From: a gamma proteobacterium HTCC2207
Lineage (GTDB): Bacteria; Pseudomonadota; Gammaproteobacteria; Pseudomonadales; Porticoccaceae
Length of the DNA: 64,000 bases
Assembly (NCBI GenBank): GCA_000153445.1
Contig: CH672399.1
Coordinates: forward strand, 1-64,000
Direction: 5' to 3'
The translations under genes were made by a program, and so were the position numbers. Below the pieces are notes generated by a model. It was not told the origin of the DNA. It did no database searches and saw only the letters and a list, made by a program, of their open reading frames with translations. Below are positions 1 to 11,188 of this stretch, piece by piece; the first letter of the stretch is position 1; every line of letters begins with the position of its first letter.

Positions 1-138
1 ATTTCTAAGTCAAATGGAAAGGCTTTATGGGTGCAAAGTCACTACCCATCTGGTCTCAAGCTCATTCGTGAGTACGTTATACCAATAGCCATTTCGATGG
101 TCAAGCTCCTTTCCACGAAATGGCTACTTTCTTTAGAT
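1..138. other. Noncoding stretch downstream of lon with an inverted repeat
   Basis: No credible gene is seen. It contains a perfect 11-bp inverted repeat (TAGCCATTTCG at 86-96, CGAAATGGCTA at 116-126, 19-nt loop) lying 13 bp past the lon stop. There is no T-run on the lon side, so it is at best a weak terminator or an mRNA 3' stabilising hairpin. Confidence 0.35.
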
Positions 139-2553
139 CTAGTGGGTGCTTGGTCTAGAGGACTGTTGCTCCTTATCGTTTGGCGCACTGCTACGATTAA
201 ATTCTTCGTCGCTTAAAGATTCCGGCTTATGCTCCAAGGCAATGTCCAACACCTCATCGATCCACTTCACCTGACAGATAGTAAGATCAGCTTTAATATT
301 ATCGGGTATCTCCTTCAAATCACTACCATTATCATCGGGAATGATGACCGTGGTGATGCCACCGCGATGGGCTGCAAGAAGCTTTTCTTTCAGTCCACCA
401 ATTTTCAACACCTGACCACGCAGAGTGATTTCACCGGTCATGGCAACATTAGCTTTCACCGGAATACCCGTTAAAACGGATACCAGAGCCGTGCACATGC
501 CAACGCCCGCCGAAGGTCCGTCTTTTGGCGTAGCACCCTCAGGAACATGAATATGCAGATCGTTCTCCTGATAGAAATCCTTGCGTATACCGAGAGCCTT
601 GGCGCGGCTTCTAACCACTGTCAGAGCCGCTTGAATGGACTCCTGCATCACATCACCTAGAGATCCAGTTTTAATTACACGACCTTTGCCAGGGATGGCT
701 GCAGATTCAATCGTCAGTAACTCACCGCCCACTGATGTCCAAGCCAGTCCGGTTACCTGCCCTACTTGGTTTTCCGCTTCGGCACGACCATAGTCAAAAC
801 GTCGTACACCCAGAAGAGCTTCTAATTGCTCAGGACCAACACTGCCCGTTGAGGCGGCTCCATCGCGCACATGCTCAGTGACAATTTTGCGACAGATTTT
901 CGCTATATCTCGATCCAGCCCGCGCACGCCAGCTTCCCGAGTGTAATACCTGATGGCGTCCTGCAGTGCCCCTTCGGTAATCTCCAGCTCAGACTCTTTT
1001 AGGCCGTTGGCTTTGCGCTGTTTAGGCACCAAATATTTTTCAGCAATAGCAACTTTTTCCCCTTCGGTGTAGCCGGGAATTCGAATCACTTCCATACGGT
1101 CTAGCAGCGGGCCGGGAATATTCATCGAGTTGGCAGTACAGATAAACATCACATCAGAGAGGTCGTAGTCCACCTCTAGATAATGGTCGTTAAAAGTATG
1201 GTTTTGTTCTGGATCTAGAACTTCCAACAGTGCCGAAGCCGGATCACCGCGCTGGTCCATACCCATCTTGTCGATCTCATCAAGCAAAAACAGGGGGTTC
1301 TTTACTTTTACTTTTGAGAGTTTCTGAATCACCTTGCCAGGCAGAGAACCAATATAGGTTCTGCGATGACCGCGGATTTCTGCTTCGTCACGCACGCCAC
1401 CCAGGCTCATGCGAACAAACTGTCGACCTGTAGCTCGGGCAATCGATTCACCGAGGGAGGTTTTACCCACACCTGGAGGCCCAACCAAACAGAGTACAGG
1501 ACCCTTTAGCTTTTTAACCCGCTGCTGAACCGCGAGAAATTCGAGAATACGCTCTTTGACTTCGTCTAGACCATGATGGTCTTGATCCAAAGTCTGCTGG
1601 GCTTCAACTAAATTATGTTTAATACGCGAGCGCTTTTTCCAAGGCACACCAATCATCCAATCAATGTAGTTGCGCAAGACGGAGGCCTCGGCTGACATTG
1701 GCGACATCATTTTGAGTTTATTCAGCTCAGACTTGGTCTTCTCTAGGGCGGCTTTTGGCATGCCCACTTCTTCGACTTTTGCCTCAAGCTGGTCAATCTC
1801 AGAACCAGCCTCATCTATGTCACCCAGTTCTTTCTGAATGGCTTTCATCTGCTCGTTTAGATAGTACTCGCGCTGACTCTTCTCCATCTGTTTTTTGACT
1901 CGGCCACGGATGCGCTGCTCAATCTGGAAAAGATCAATTTCAGATTCCATCAAACCCATCAGATGCTCGAAGCGCTCGGTGAGGTCGGCAACTTCTAGCA
2001 CATCCTGCTTCTGCTCGATGCTCAGGGTCATATGCGAGGCAATCGTATCGGCGAGCCGATTAGCGTCCTCAATGCCGCTGACGGTGGCAATGACTTCTGC
2101 AGGAATTTTCTTGCTCAAATTGACATACTGCTCAAAAAGCGACATCGCCGAGCGCGTTAGCACTTCCGATTCGCGCTCATCTAAATCGCCGTCTGGTAAA
2201 TTTTCAATCTTAGTCTGCATAAAGGCACCGCCTTCAGACGCGTCAATCAAACTGACTCTCGAGGCGCCCTCGACTAACACTTTGAGGGTGCCATCGGGCA
2301 ATTTCAGCATCTGCAAGATAGTGGCAAGAGTCCCCACAGAGTAGAGATCCTTGAGTTCAGGATTATCATCTGCAGGGTTACGCTGAGCCAGTAACACCAC
2401 TTGCTTGTCATTTTCCATGGCGTCTTCTAGGGCCGTAATCGACTTTTCTCGTCCGACAAACAAGGGGACAACCATATGCGGATAGACAACTACATCGCGC
2501 AATGGCAGAAGCGGATAGGTCGTGTCTTTAGATTCAGTTGGAGCAGTGGCCAT
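139..2553 (-). CDS. lon: ATP-dependent endopeptidase La (Lon)
   Basis: Cytoplasmic AAA+ serine protease that degrades misfolded and regulatory proteins as a homohexamer. The 804-residue product has the N-terminal LON substrate-binding domain (from about residue 13, YPLLPLRDVVVYPHM), a coiled-coil segment (about 190-300), the AAA+ module with Walker A GPPGVGKT and Walker B FLLDEIDK, and a C-terminal S16 protease domain with the nucleophile in KDGPSAG and the catalytic Lys in LKIGGLKEK. Length is slightly above the usual 780-800 because of a polar Ser/Asn-rich tail. The ATG is preceded by GAGG 6 bp upstream. It is last in the tig-clpP-clpX-lon order, 234 bp after clpX, with a terminator between, so it probably has its own promoter. 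Identification is secure. Confidence 0.98.
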   Translation of the reverse strand: MATAPTESKDTTYPLLPLRDVVVYPHMVVPLFVGREKSITALEDAMENDKQVVLLAQRNPADDNPELKDLYSVGTLATILQMLKLPDGTLKVLVEGASRVSLIDASEGGAFMQTKIENLPDGDLDERESEVLTRSAMSLFEQYVNLSKKIPAEVIATVSGIEDANRLADTIASHMTLSIEQKQDVLEVADLTERFEHLMGLMESEIDLFQIEQRIRGRVKKQMEKSQREYYLNEQMKAIQKELGDIDEAGSEIDQLEAKVEEVGMPKAALEKTKSELNKLKMMSPMSAEASVLRNYIDWMIGVPWKKRSRIKHNLVEAQQTLDQDHHGLDEVKERILEFLAVQQRVKKLKGPVLCLVGPPGVGKTSLGESIARATGRQFVRMSLGGVRDEAEIRGHRRTYIGSLPGKVIQKLSKVKVKNPLFLLDEIDKMGMDQRGDPASALLEVLDPEQNHTFNDHYLEVDYDLSDVMFICTANSMNIPGPLLDRMEVIRIPGYTEGEKVAIAEKYLVPKQRKANGLKESELEITEGALQDAIRYYTREAGVRGLDRDIAKICRKIVTEHVRDGAASTGSVGPEQLEALLGVRRFDYGRAEAENQVGQVTGLAWTSVGGELLTIESAAIPGKGRVIKTGSLGDVMQESIQAALTVVRSRAKALGIRKDFYQENDLHIHVPEGATPKDGPSAGVGMCTALVSVLTGIPVKANVAMTGEITLRGQVLKIGGLKEKLLAAHRGGITTVIIPDDNGSDLKEIPDNIKADLTICQVKWIDEVLDIALEHKPESLSDEEFNRSSAPNDKEQQSSRPSTH

Positions 2554-2658
2554 GGTTACCTCAATTTTTTGAGAGCGCGGAGTTGCGCCCCAGTTCAGTT
2601 TTATTGTTACGTTATGAATTGATATTGGGACTCGCGCAGGAAAAACAACCTTAGCGGC

Positions 2659-2684
2659 AAGCTTAATTAACGAAAATTAAGCTT
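2659..2684. repeat. 10-bp inverted repeat in the lon leader
   Basis: Perfect inverted repeat AAGCTTAATT / AATTAAGCTT with a 6-nt loop, followed by TTTTT on the plus strand. It lies about 110 bp upstream of the lon start. It may be a plus-strand-type terminator or a regulator site in the lon promoter region; the sequence alone does not decide. Confidence 0.4.
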
Positions 2685-2723
2685 TTTATCCCAGCGCCGC
2701 GAGAGAGCGATTATTCCGGACAT

Positions 2724-2751
2724 AAAAAAAGCGACTAACGTCGCTTTTTTT
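2724..2751 (-). terminator. Rho-independent terminator after clpX
   Basis: A-run, GCGAC stem, TAAC loop, GTCGC, T-run: arms 2724-2735 and 2740-2751 form a 12-bp stem including A:T pairs. It lies 36 bp past the clpX stop codon and separates clpX from lon. Its symmetry makes it functional in both directions. Confidence 0.85.
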
Positions 2752-2787
2752 AACTACAGCGTCTTACCGCTGTCATGTAGAACAAAA

Positions 2788-4074
2788 CTAGGCTTCATCC
2801 GTCGCCTGCTTTTGATCATTTTGTTCGTAGACTAGTAGTGGCTCGTTATCACCATTAATCACCGCTGCATCCACTACAACTTTGACCACACTGGTCTCTG
2901 AAGGTATTCGGTACATGGTGTCGAGCAACACGGTTTCTAGAATTGAACGCAGACCGCGCGCACCAGTCTTGCGCTCAATAGCCTTATCCGCAATCGCATC
3001 TAATGCATCACGTCGCAAGTCAAGCTCAACGCCTTCCATGGAGAACAATGATTGGTATTGCTTAAACAGCGCATTCTTTGGTTCAACAAGAATATTCACC
3101 AGCGCATCGCGATCAAGCTCTTGCAGTGTCGCCACTACCGGCAAACGACCGATAAACTCGGGAATTAAACCGTAACCAATAAGGTCACTGGGCTGCACAT
3201 CTAAAAGTGTTTCACCGATCGACTTTTGACTGTCTTTACTGGTGACCTCGGCACTGAACCCTATACCGCCTTTCTCAGACCGGTCTCTGATAACCTTTTC
3301 AAGCCCGGCAAATGCGCCGCCACAGACAAACAGAATATTAGAGGTGTCAACCTGGAGAAACTCCTGCTGAGGGTGTTTGCGGCCTCCCTGAGGTGGAACC
3401 GAGGCGACCGTGCCCTCAATCAACTTTAGCAATGCCTGCTGAACGCCTTCGCCAGAGACATCTCGAGTAATTGAAGGGTTGTCCGATTTGCGAGAAATTT
3501 TGTCGATTTCATCAATGTAGACGATTCCGCGCTGGGCTTTTTCGACATCATAGTCGCATTTCTGCAGGAGCTTCTGAATAATATTTTCAACGTCTTCACC
3601 CACATAACCCGCTTCTGTCAGAGTGGTTGCGTCCGCTATGGTGAAGGGTACGTCTAGCATTCGGGCCAACGTTTCAGCTAGGAGAGTTTTACCGCTACCG
3701 GTTGGGCCGATCAGCAGGATATTACTCTTGCCCAGCTCCACTTCGGAAGCAGAGCTATCCGACTCACTAACTTGCAGACGCTTGTAATGATTATAAACCG
3801 CTACTGATAGAATTCGTTTGGCACGCTCTTGGCCAATAACATAGGCATCGAGGTTGCCCTTAATTTCGGCGGGTATTGGAAGCTCGCCACTACCTTCGGT
3901 GGTTTCGGCGACTATGGCCTCTTCAGAGATAATGTCGTTGCAGAGATCAACACACTCGTCACAAATATAGACTGAAGGTCCTGCAATAAGACGTCGCACT
4001 TCATTCTGGTTTTTGCCACAGAATGAACAGAAGAGAAGCTTGCCGCCTTCCCCTAAAGTGTCATCTTCGCTCAT
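2788..4074 (-). CDS. clpX: ATP-dependent Clp protease ATP-binding subunit ClpX
   Basis: AAA+ unfoldase that recognises substrates such as SsrA-tagged proteins and feeds them into ClpP. The 428-residue product starts with the C4 zinc-binding domain (CSFCGKNQ then CDECVDLC, about residues 16-45), followed by the AAA+ module with Walker A GPTGSGKT (about 123-130), Walker B VYIDEIDK, the RKS-type pore loop and the ClpP-docking IGF-type loop region ([14 protein letters not shown] is the sensor/arginine region). Length is normal. The ATG has a strong GGAGG 6 bp upstream. It lies 65 bp after clpP on the same strand and is probably cotranscribed with it. Identification is secure. Confidence 0.98.
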   Translation of the reverse strand: MSEDDTLGEGGKLLFCSFCGKNQNEVRRLIAGPSVYICDECVDLCNDIISEEAIVAETTEGSGELPIPAEIKGNLDAYVIGQERAKRILSVAVYNHYKRLQVSESDSSASEVELGKSNILLIGPTGSGKTLLAETLARMLDVPFTIADATTLTEAGYVGEDVENIIQKLLQKCDYDVEKAQRGIVYIDEIDKISRKSDNPSITRDVSGEGVQQALLKLIEGTVASVPPQGGRKHPQQEFLQVDTSNILFVCGGAFAGLEKVIRDRSEKGGIGFSAEVTSKDSQKSIGETLLDVQPSDLIGYGLIPEFIGRLPVVATLQELDRDALVNILVEPKNALFKQYQSLFSMEGVELDLRRDALDAIADKAIERKTGARGLRSILETVLLDTMYRIPSETSVVKVVVDAAVINGDNEPLLVYEQNDQKQATDEA

Positions 4075-4139
4075 TGTATACCTCCAGTAAAATTATTAAG
4101 GAACAGCCCGTTAACCTCTACATACAAAGGCTAAAAAAC

Positions 4140-4814
4140 CTAGCTACCCTGCTCCCGGCTATCAAGCACGTCATCGACCAAACCATAAGCCTTAGATTCT
4201 TCCGCACTCATAAAGTTATCACGCTCAGTATCTTCAGTGACCTTTTCAACTGACTGACCGGTGTGCTTTGCCATCAAGTTATTAAGGCGCGACTTGATCT
4301 TGAGGATTTCCTGAGACTGAATATGGATATCGGTTGCCTGACCCTGAGCTCCGCCACTTGGCTGATGAATCATAGTGCGCGAATTTGGCAGGCAGTAGCG
4401 CTTGCCCTCTGCGCCAGCGGCTAGTAAGAAGGCGCCCATGCTTGCAGCTTGCCCAATACACATAGTGCTGACATTTGGCTTGATGAACTGCATGGTGTCG
4501 TAGATCGACATTCCCGCAGTAACAGAACCACCTGGGGAATTGATATAGAGATGAATATCTTTATCGGGATTTTCAGATTCCAAGAACAGCATCTGAGCAA
4601 CAATAAGGTTGGCCATGTGGTCTTCAACCTGACCGACCAGAAAGATCACACGCTCTTTTAAAAGTCTGGAGTATATGTCGTAGGCTCTCTCACCGCGTGA
4701 GGTCTGCTCTACTACCATCGGAACTAGCCCGCTGGCTTGAACGTCGTGCGTATGCCCGGCATATGGTTGCTGAAAATTCATCGCGTCCTCGCTGTTATCG
4801 TTATCATTCGTCAA
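4140..4814 (-). CDS. clpP: ATP-dependent Clp protease proteolytic subunit ClpP
   Basis: Serine protease that forms the tetradecameric barrel paired with ClpX (or ClpA). The 224-residue product carries the Ser in [11 protein letters not shown], the His in [10 protein letters not shown] and the Asp in [11 protein letters not shown]. An N-terminal extension of about 30 residues precedes LVPMVVEQT, fitting the usual processed propeptide. An internal Met (residue 12) is an alternative start. It sits between tig and clpX in the conserved order. Identification is secure; the exact start is less so. Confidence 0.97.
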   Translation of the reverse strand: MTNDNDNSEDAMNFQQPYAGHTHDVQASGLVPMVVEQTSRGERAYDIYSRLLKERVIFLVGQVEDHMANLIVAQMLFLESENPDKDIHLYINSPGGSVTAGMSIYDTMQFIKPNVSTMCIGQAASMGAFLLAAGAEGKRYCLPNSRTMIHQPSGGAQGQATDIHIQSQEILKIKSRLNNLMAKHTGQSVEKVTEDTERDNFMSAEESKAYGLVDDVLDSREQGS

Positions 4815-4904
4815 TGCTTATGCTGTTCTATACGCATCTAATCCGGCCGTCAGATCCTAGTGACCGCGATTAATATAACTATAGTCCGTTTCAGTGCGCA
4901 AGGC

Positions 4905-4968
4905 TTACCTGAGCTAGGCCTGTTCTTAGCTCAGGCTGCTTTCAGCCCAGGCTGTTCTCAGCTCAGGC
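4905..4968. repeat. 16-bp degenerate tandem repeat at the 3' end of tig
   Basis: Four consecutive 16-bp units of the type TGTTCTCAGCTCAGGC (4905-4920, 4921-4936, 4937-4952, 4953-4968), the first most diverged. The array begins 3 bp after the tig stop codon and lies between tig and clpP. It is one of five such arrays in the window, each with its own unit. Confidence 0.8.
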
Positions 4969-4971
4969 GTT

Positions 4972-6285
4972 TTATGCACCTGGTTCAGGATCGGGCTTTA
5001 CAGCATCTTCATAAGAGCATTCTTCGTCGGCAACTTTTGCCTTCGACAATACCAGTTCAGTTACCTGATCTTCCAACACTACAGCTTCGACCGAGCTCAG
5101 CAGCTGCTGCTGGCTGTAATAATAGTCTACAACTTCTTTCGGCTGCTCATAAGTTGAGGCGATTTCATTAATTCTTTCACGAACACTATCTTCATCGGGA
5201 GTAAGCTCTTCGACTTTAACGATTTCAGAGACTATTACACCCAAGGATGCGCGACGTTCTGCCTTTTCACGGAACATATCGTCTGGAAGCATGCTCAAAT
5301 CTATCTGCTGACCACCACCAAACTGCTGCACCATCTGCTGCTTCAACTGAGTAATTTCATTGTCAACCAATGCGGCAGGCAACTCGACCTTGTTCAGATC
5401 AAACAATTGATTCATAACACGGTTTTTAACTTTGCTGCGAACCGCATTGCGCAGTTCTCGCTCCATATTGTTTTGCACGTCCTCACGGAATTTCTCTAAA
5501 CCACCTGCATCGACGCCGTAGAGTTTGAAGAACTCATCGTTCATCTCTGGAAGCTGCTTAGAAGATACGGAATTGACCACAACGGCGAATTCAACTTTCG
5601 CGCCCTTGAGCTCTTCTGCGTGATAATCTTTAGGGAATTTTAGCTTGAGAACCTTGGTATCGCCAGCACTGGCGCCCACAAGGCCATCTTCAAAGCCGGG
5701 AATCATGCTGTTTGAGCCCAACACTAGATCTTGCCCTTCAGCTTTACCGCCAGCAAACTCTTCTCCGCCTTTGGTCCCTACATAATCGATATTCAGCTGA
5801 TCGCCGTCTACAGCAGCCTTGCCTGATGCTTCAAAGGTCGCTTGCTGATCGCGCAGCACGTCGATCATCTTATCTAAATCGGCATCGCTCAGATCAGTCA
5901 CCGGACGAGTGATTGAAACCTTGTCCAAGTCAGCCAGTGCAATTTCTGGATAGACTTCGAACACTGCCAAGAATTCTAGATCCTGGCCTTCGCTATCTTT
6001 AATATCATCGATTCGAGGCTGTCCTACTGGCTGCAGCTTTTCTTGGGCAATAGCTTCGTAGAAACTAGAGTTGACGATTTCGCCAACCACTTCCTGACGA
6101 ACGCCTTTACCAAACTGCTGCTTAACCACTTTGAAAGGCACTTTGCCTTTACGAAAACCTTTAATGCTAACGGTCTTGGTGGCTTTCTGGAGACGCTGAG
6201 CGACTTCACTCTCTACTCGGTCGGCAGGGACACCAATCTTAAGTTGACGCTCAAGACCAGTGCTAGACTCGATGGAAACCTGCAT
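4972..6285 (-). CDS. tig: Trigger factor (ribosome-associated chaperone/PPIase)
   Basis: Cotranslational folding chaperone that docks near the ribosomal exit tunnel. The 437-residue protein has the N-terminal ribosome-binding domain with the signature GFRKGKVPF (about residues 43-51), a central FKBP-type peptidyl-prolyl isomerase domain (about 155-245, FAGGKAEGQDLVLGS and MIPGFEDGLVGA) and the C-terminal helical chaperone arms. Length is normal. First gene of the tig-clpP-clpX-lon block, 31 bp downstream of tRNA-Leu. Identification is secure. Confidence 0.98.
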   Translation of the reverse strand: MQVSIESSTGLERQLKIGVPADRVESEVAQRLQKATKTVSIKGFRKGKVPFKVVKQQFGKGVRQEVVGEIVNSSFYEAIAQEKLQPVGQPRIDDIKDSEGQDLEFLAVFEVYPEIALADLDKVSITRPVTDLSDADLDKMIDVLRDQQATFEASGKAAVDGDQLNIDYVGTKGGEEFAGGKAEGQDLVLGSNSMIPGFEDGLVGASAGDTKVLKLKFPKDYHAEELKGAKVEFAVVVNSVSSKQLPEMNDEFFKLYGVDAGGLEKFREDVQNNMERELRNAVRSKVKNRVMNQLFDLNKVELPAALVDNEITQLKQQMVQQFGGGQQIDLSMLPDDMFREKAERRASLGVIVSEIVKVEELTPDEDSVRERINEIASTYEQPKEVVDYYYSQQQLLSSVEAVVLEDQVTELVLSKAKVADEECSYEDAVKPDPEPGA

Positions 6286-6316
6286 GGATTTTCCTCACGA
6301 TGATACTCGGTAAATT

Positions 6317-6401
<85 letters not shown>

Positions 6402-6686
6402 ATTAAAAAGAACTTTTAGTAGTAGGTAGTATTCGGGATCATTTAGTTTACTGATAGACCCCTCTAAAAGCGGCGTGAAGTTTGCCACAGCGATTTGCAA
6501 TCGGCAACCGATAAGCGTTGATTAAACGGTAAATAATAGCCTTATTGTTATTGCGCGAGGCAAAACCCCATCTGATTGACTCCGGCAACAATATTTTCCC
6601 TTGATTGACCGCCCTTTTCGCCTGCCCTGAACTATCCTTGATGAGAAAAAACATATTATTTAAATAACCTAGGAAGGAGTAAAGAT

Positions 6687-6986
6687 ATGAAGAAGCACCA
6701 TGTTTTGCTAATTGCCACATTGGCTACCTTGGGCCTGACCGCATGTGACAGTGGAAACTCACCTGAGGAGGGAGCAGTTTCAGGAGTAGGAGTAGAAGAT
6801 ACAACAATGTCCGATGCTAATTCAGATGCAATGACCAATAGTATCGAGAACGCAGCGGATGACGCGATAAACATCATAGAAGATACAGTAGACGAAGCTT
6901 CTAATAACGTTGACCAATTAATGGAAGATATGTCTAGCGATACTGAGAGCGATCTCTCTGACGCTATGGGAAAAATGGAAAAGTAA
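6687..6986 (+). CDS. Small acidic lipoprotein, function unknown
   Basis: Product of 99 residues with a short signal peptide and a lipobox LTAC (Cys20), so it should be lipidated and membrane-anchored. The mature part is strongly acidic and made of repeated Asp/Glu/Asn-rich amphipathic segments, probably helical, without Cys or a recognised domain. A good ribosome binding site (AGGAAGGAG) precedes the ATG and a strong terminator follows 54 bp past the stop, so it looks like a monocistronic real gene. No family was recognised. An antisense reading frame over the same interval is a shadow. Confidence 0.75.
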   Translation: MKKHHVLLIATLATLGLTACDSGNSPEEGAVSGVGVEDTTMSDANSDAMTNSIENAADDAINIIEDTVDEASNNVDQLMEDMSSDTESDLSDAMGKMEK

Positions 6987-7040
6987 GCGCCCTGCAACTT
7001 AATGCTAAAACGATTAGCGCAAAGCCAAGGCTAGAAAACA

Positions 7041-7070
7041 AAAAACCCCGGTGAAAACCGGGGTTTTTTT
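7041..7070. terminator. Bidirectional rho-independent terminator
   Basis: AAAAACCCCGGT, GAAA loop, ACCGGGGTTTTTTT: a 12-bp stem with a GNRA-type loop followed by seven T. It ends the small lipoprotein transcript (plus) and can also stop the converging VPLPA-CTERM gene (minus). Confidence 0.93.
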
Positions 7071-7162
7071 GCTGCTGCAGTTCAATATCTAATATCCGAT
7101 CAAACATTATCTGCAGCGCTATTGCATTAAGCTCAGTGTCTCAAGCTAGACTTGCTTACAAA

Positions 7163-7834
7163 CTAGGCCGCGATCTTACGACGACGCAATCCAGCAAGAC
7201 CTAACAGAGCCGAGCCAAACAGCCAGGCCGCTGCAGGAATAGGCACTTCATTGATACCGGCAACATAAAGGTTTGCTGTAGTTCCACCTTTGACACCTTG
7301 GTTAAAGTTACCCTGACCAAATATTTTCAAAGTCATCAAGCCAACATGCTGAACACCCAAGGTAATTTTTCCCGCAGCTACTGTTAGCAAATCCCAACCG
7401 CCAACATCAGTCCAGAACAGGACATCCTTACCATCAGCAGATTTGTGAGCGCCGTTAATGCCAACCTCAATCTGCTTTTTCGTGTCAAAGACAAACTCAA
7501 GCATCTCACCCAATTGCAAGTTATCGTCCGAAGCTCCCGTGTTAGGACCAGTAGTCGTGTTGCACTTGTTGTTTGTGCCAGTAACACCGCCACTTATAGG
7601 GCCATCACAGACACCCAGGCCAGATAGGTATCCGGAATCTAGATAGGCATAGGTCTTTCGACCATCTGTATAACCATTGACGTTTAGGTCACCAAAGTTT
7701 AACGGCTGCCCTCCACGTTCGTTTTCATCGCCATCAAAATCATAATCGTACGTTGCTGCCATTGACAAACCAGCCGTAGATAGCAGTAAGACGCCTGCGC
7801 ATGACTGCAGTAATTTAACAAAACTCTTGTTCAT
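7163..7834 (-). CDS. Secreted VPLPA/PEP-CTERM-type sorting-signal protein
   Basis: Product of 223 residues with an N-terminal Sec signal peptide (about 1-26, ending SMAAT) and a C-terminal tripartite sorting signal: PIPAAAW, a hydrophobic helix (LFGSALLGLAGL), and RRRK. This is the VPLPA variant of PEP-CTERM, processed by exosortases that attach targets to the outer surface in exopolysaccharide-producing Gram-negatives. The middle is Gly/Asn/Asp-rich and beta-like with one Cys pair (CDGP...NKCN), without a recognised catalytic domain. A ribosome binding site AGGAG lies 9 bp before the ATG. No exosortase gene is in the window, so the enzyme would be elsewhere. The sorting signal is confident; the function is unknown. 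Confidence 0.85.
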   Translation of the reverse strand: MNKSFVKLLQSCAGVLLLSTAGLSMAATYDYDFDGDENERGGQPLNFGDLNVNGYTDGRKTYAYLDSGYLSGLGVCDGPISGGVTGTNNKCNTTTGPNTGASDDNLQLGEMLEFVFDTKKQIEVGINGAHKSADGKDVLFWTDVGGWDLLTVAAGKITLGVQHVGLMTLKIFGQGNFNQGVKGGTTANLYVAGINEVPIPAAAWLFGSALLGLAGLRRRKIAA

Positions 7835-8131
7835 AGCTAAAACTCCTAATAACTCCTAAGTAAAACCTCGCATAAATACCCTACATCCAGAACGATCAAC
7901 TCAAGGGTAGATGCGACCAAATCCACATTTTGAAACGCAATTTAAAAACTGCTTAACAGGCCTAAGTAAACGTAGTTCTCATTTTTTCGAAAGTCAAAAA
8001 ATAAAACTATCTTTTAAAAAGGTTTTTGTATAAGGAAATTTACTAATGAATAATTGATCGAAAACAGCAAAATAAATTTTACCTTATATGTTAATAATCA
8101 ATAATTTATAGTATTTAAATGAAGTGAAATG

Positions 8132-8752
8132 CTATGAGTATTTGATAACAAACATATCGATGGCGCAATGGGTGACTTCTTCAATCTTGGCCGTATCGGT
8201 GTAGATGCCATCAATAAATAATTTGGCAATACCATGCAGCGCACCCCAGATAACCTGAGCGCTACGCAGGGCATTATTTCCAGAAATTACCCCGCAATCC
8301 TGCCAGCAGCGCACCATATCAACCTGATGTTGAAAACAGGGGTAGGCTACGTGGCGTAACTCTTCCGTGCTGTTCTGGTGCTTCCATATACTGCGGCCAA
8401 ACATCAACTCATACTCTTCTGGATTGTCGACAGCAAACTGAACATAGCCATTTGCGTAGTCGTGAAACCTTTCCAGCATGCTCCTAGCACGGTTATCAAA
8501 GTTTGCCGCAGCACTCTGATGCCGACGACGAAAGCCCTCAGCAGCAATAGCGCACAACAAATCGTTCTTGTCCGAAAAATGGTGATAGGGAGCGGTACGT
8601 GAGACCCCTGCCCGCTCGGCAAGTTTGCGCAGAGAGAGGTTCTCTATCCCAGCTTCAGCGATAAGTTGCTTTGCCGCCCGCAACAAAGCCTGTCGCAGAT
8701 CACCATGATGATAGCTTGGACGGATAGTTACTTGTGATGAACTTAGACTCAT
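8132..8752 (-). CDS. TetR/AcrR family transcriptional regulator
   Basis: N-terminal TetR helix-turn-helix (LRQALLRAAKQLIAEAGIENLSLRKLAERAGVSRTAPYHHF) followed by a C-terminal ligand-binding domain (DLLCAIA...QVIWGALHGIAKLFIDG) of the WHG type. The frame extends to a TTG at 8788, but that codon falls inside a palindromic operator (8772-8792), so the ATG at 8752 (206 residues) is preferred. No strong Shine-Dalgarno precedes it. It is divergent from the 2,4-dienoyl-CoA reductase gene, which it probably represses together with its own transcription in response to an acyl-CoA or fatty acid; the ligand is inferred. Confidence 0.9.
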   Translation of the reverse strand: MSLSSSQVTIRPSYHHGDLRQALLRAAKQLIAEAGIENLSLRKLAERAGVSRTAPYHHFSDKNDLLCAIAAEGFRRRHQSAAANFDNRARSMLERFHDYANGYVQFAVDNPEEYELMFGRSIWKHQNSTEELRHVAYPCFQHQVDMVRCWQDCGVISGNNALRSAQVIWGALHGIAKLFIDGIYTDTAKIEEVTHCAIDMFVIKYS

Positions 8753-8771
8753 GAGGGACAATGTAGCAATA

Positions 8772-8792
8772 CATCTTGACAGTGTCAAAATG
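8772..8792. promoter_or_regulatory. Probable TetR operator palindrome
   Basis: Inverted repeat CATCTTGACA-G-TGTCAAAATG with 9 of 10 positions matching, inner TTGACA-G-TGTCAA perfect. It lies 20 bp upstream of the preferred TetR start and in the divergent promoter region shared with the reductase gene. TTGACA could also act as a -35 element. Confidence 0.6.
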
Positions 8793-8913
8793 CATCATTA
8801 ATCTCTTTTGCCAGGTCAACCAAAGCGGAAAAAATTTCGTATATCAGTTAAATAGCGTTGGAGGGCAATGCCTCGCCCTTGCTTTAAGCACCTGCAGCAA
8901 CGAATAAAAATAA

Positions 8914-10968
<2,055 letters not shown>

Positions 10969-11104
10969 TTAGCTCGGACTAGCGCTTGTAATAGATAGTC
11001 CTTGCAACAAAGGGTCAAGCAACGGATCATGCGCGCTCATTTAAACGGCGCACCGTTGCTGGCTTTTATTATTATCACCACAGCGTTTAACGCAAAGCCA
11101 ATAA

Positions 11105-11182
11105 AAGAATTTACCAAAAGAACTTACTAAAAGAACTTACTAAAAGAACTTACTAAAAGAACTTACTAAAAGAACTCACAAG
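11105..11182. repeat. 13-bp tandem repeat upstream of the flavin reductase gene
   Basis: Six units of AAGAACTTACTAA: four perfect copies at 11118-11169, with diverged copies at each end (11105-11117 and 11170-11182). The array ends 6 bp before the start codon at 11189, so it forms the untranslated leader and may supply the purine-rich ribosome binding site. Copy number changes would alter leader length. Confidence 0.9.
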
Positions 11183-11188
11183 AAGACT

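Noticed and set aside
2560-2660. Heat-shock (sigma-32) promoter upstream of lon
   Set aside because: A CCCAATAT-like -10 can be found on the minus strand, but no acceptable -35 at the right spacing.
6656-6997. 113-codon minus-strand frame over the small lipoprotein gene
   Set aside because: The plus strand has a ribosome binding site, a lipobox and a terminator; the antisense frame has none of these.
11105-11182. CRISPR-like array
   Set aside because: Units are directly abutting 13-bp repeats without spacers; the same holds for the other tandem arrays.
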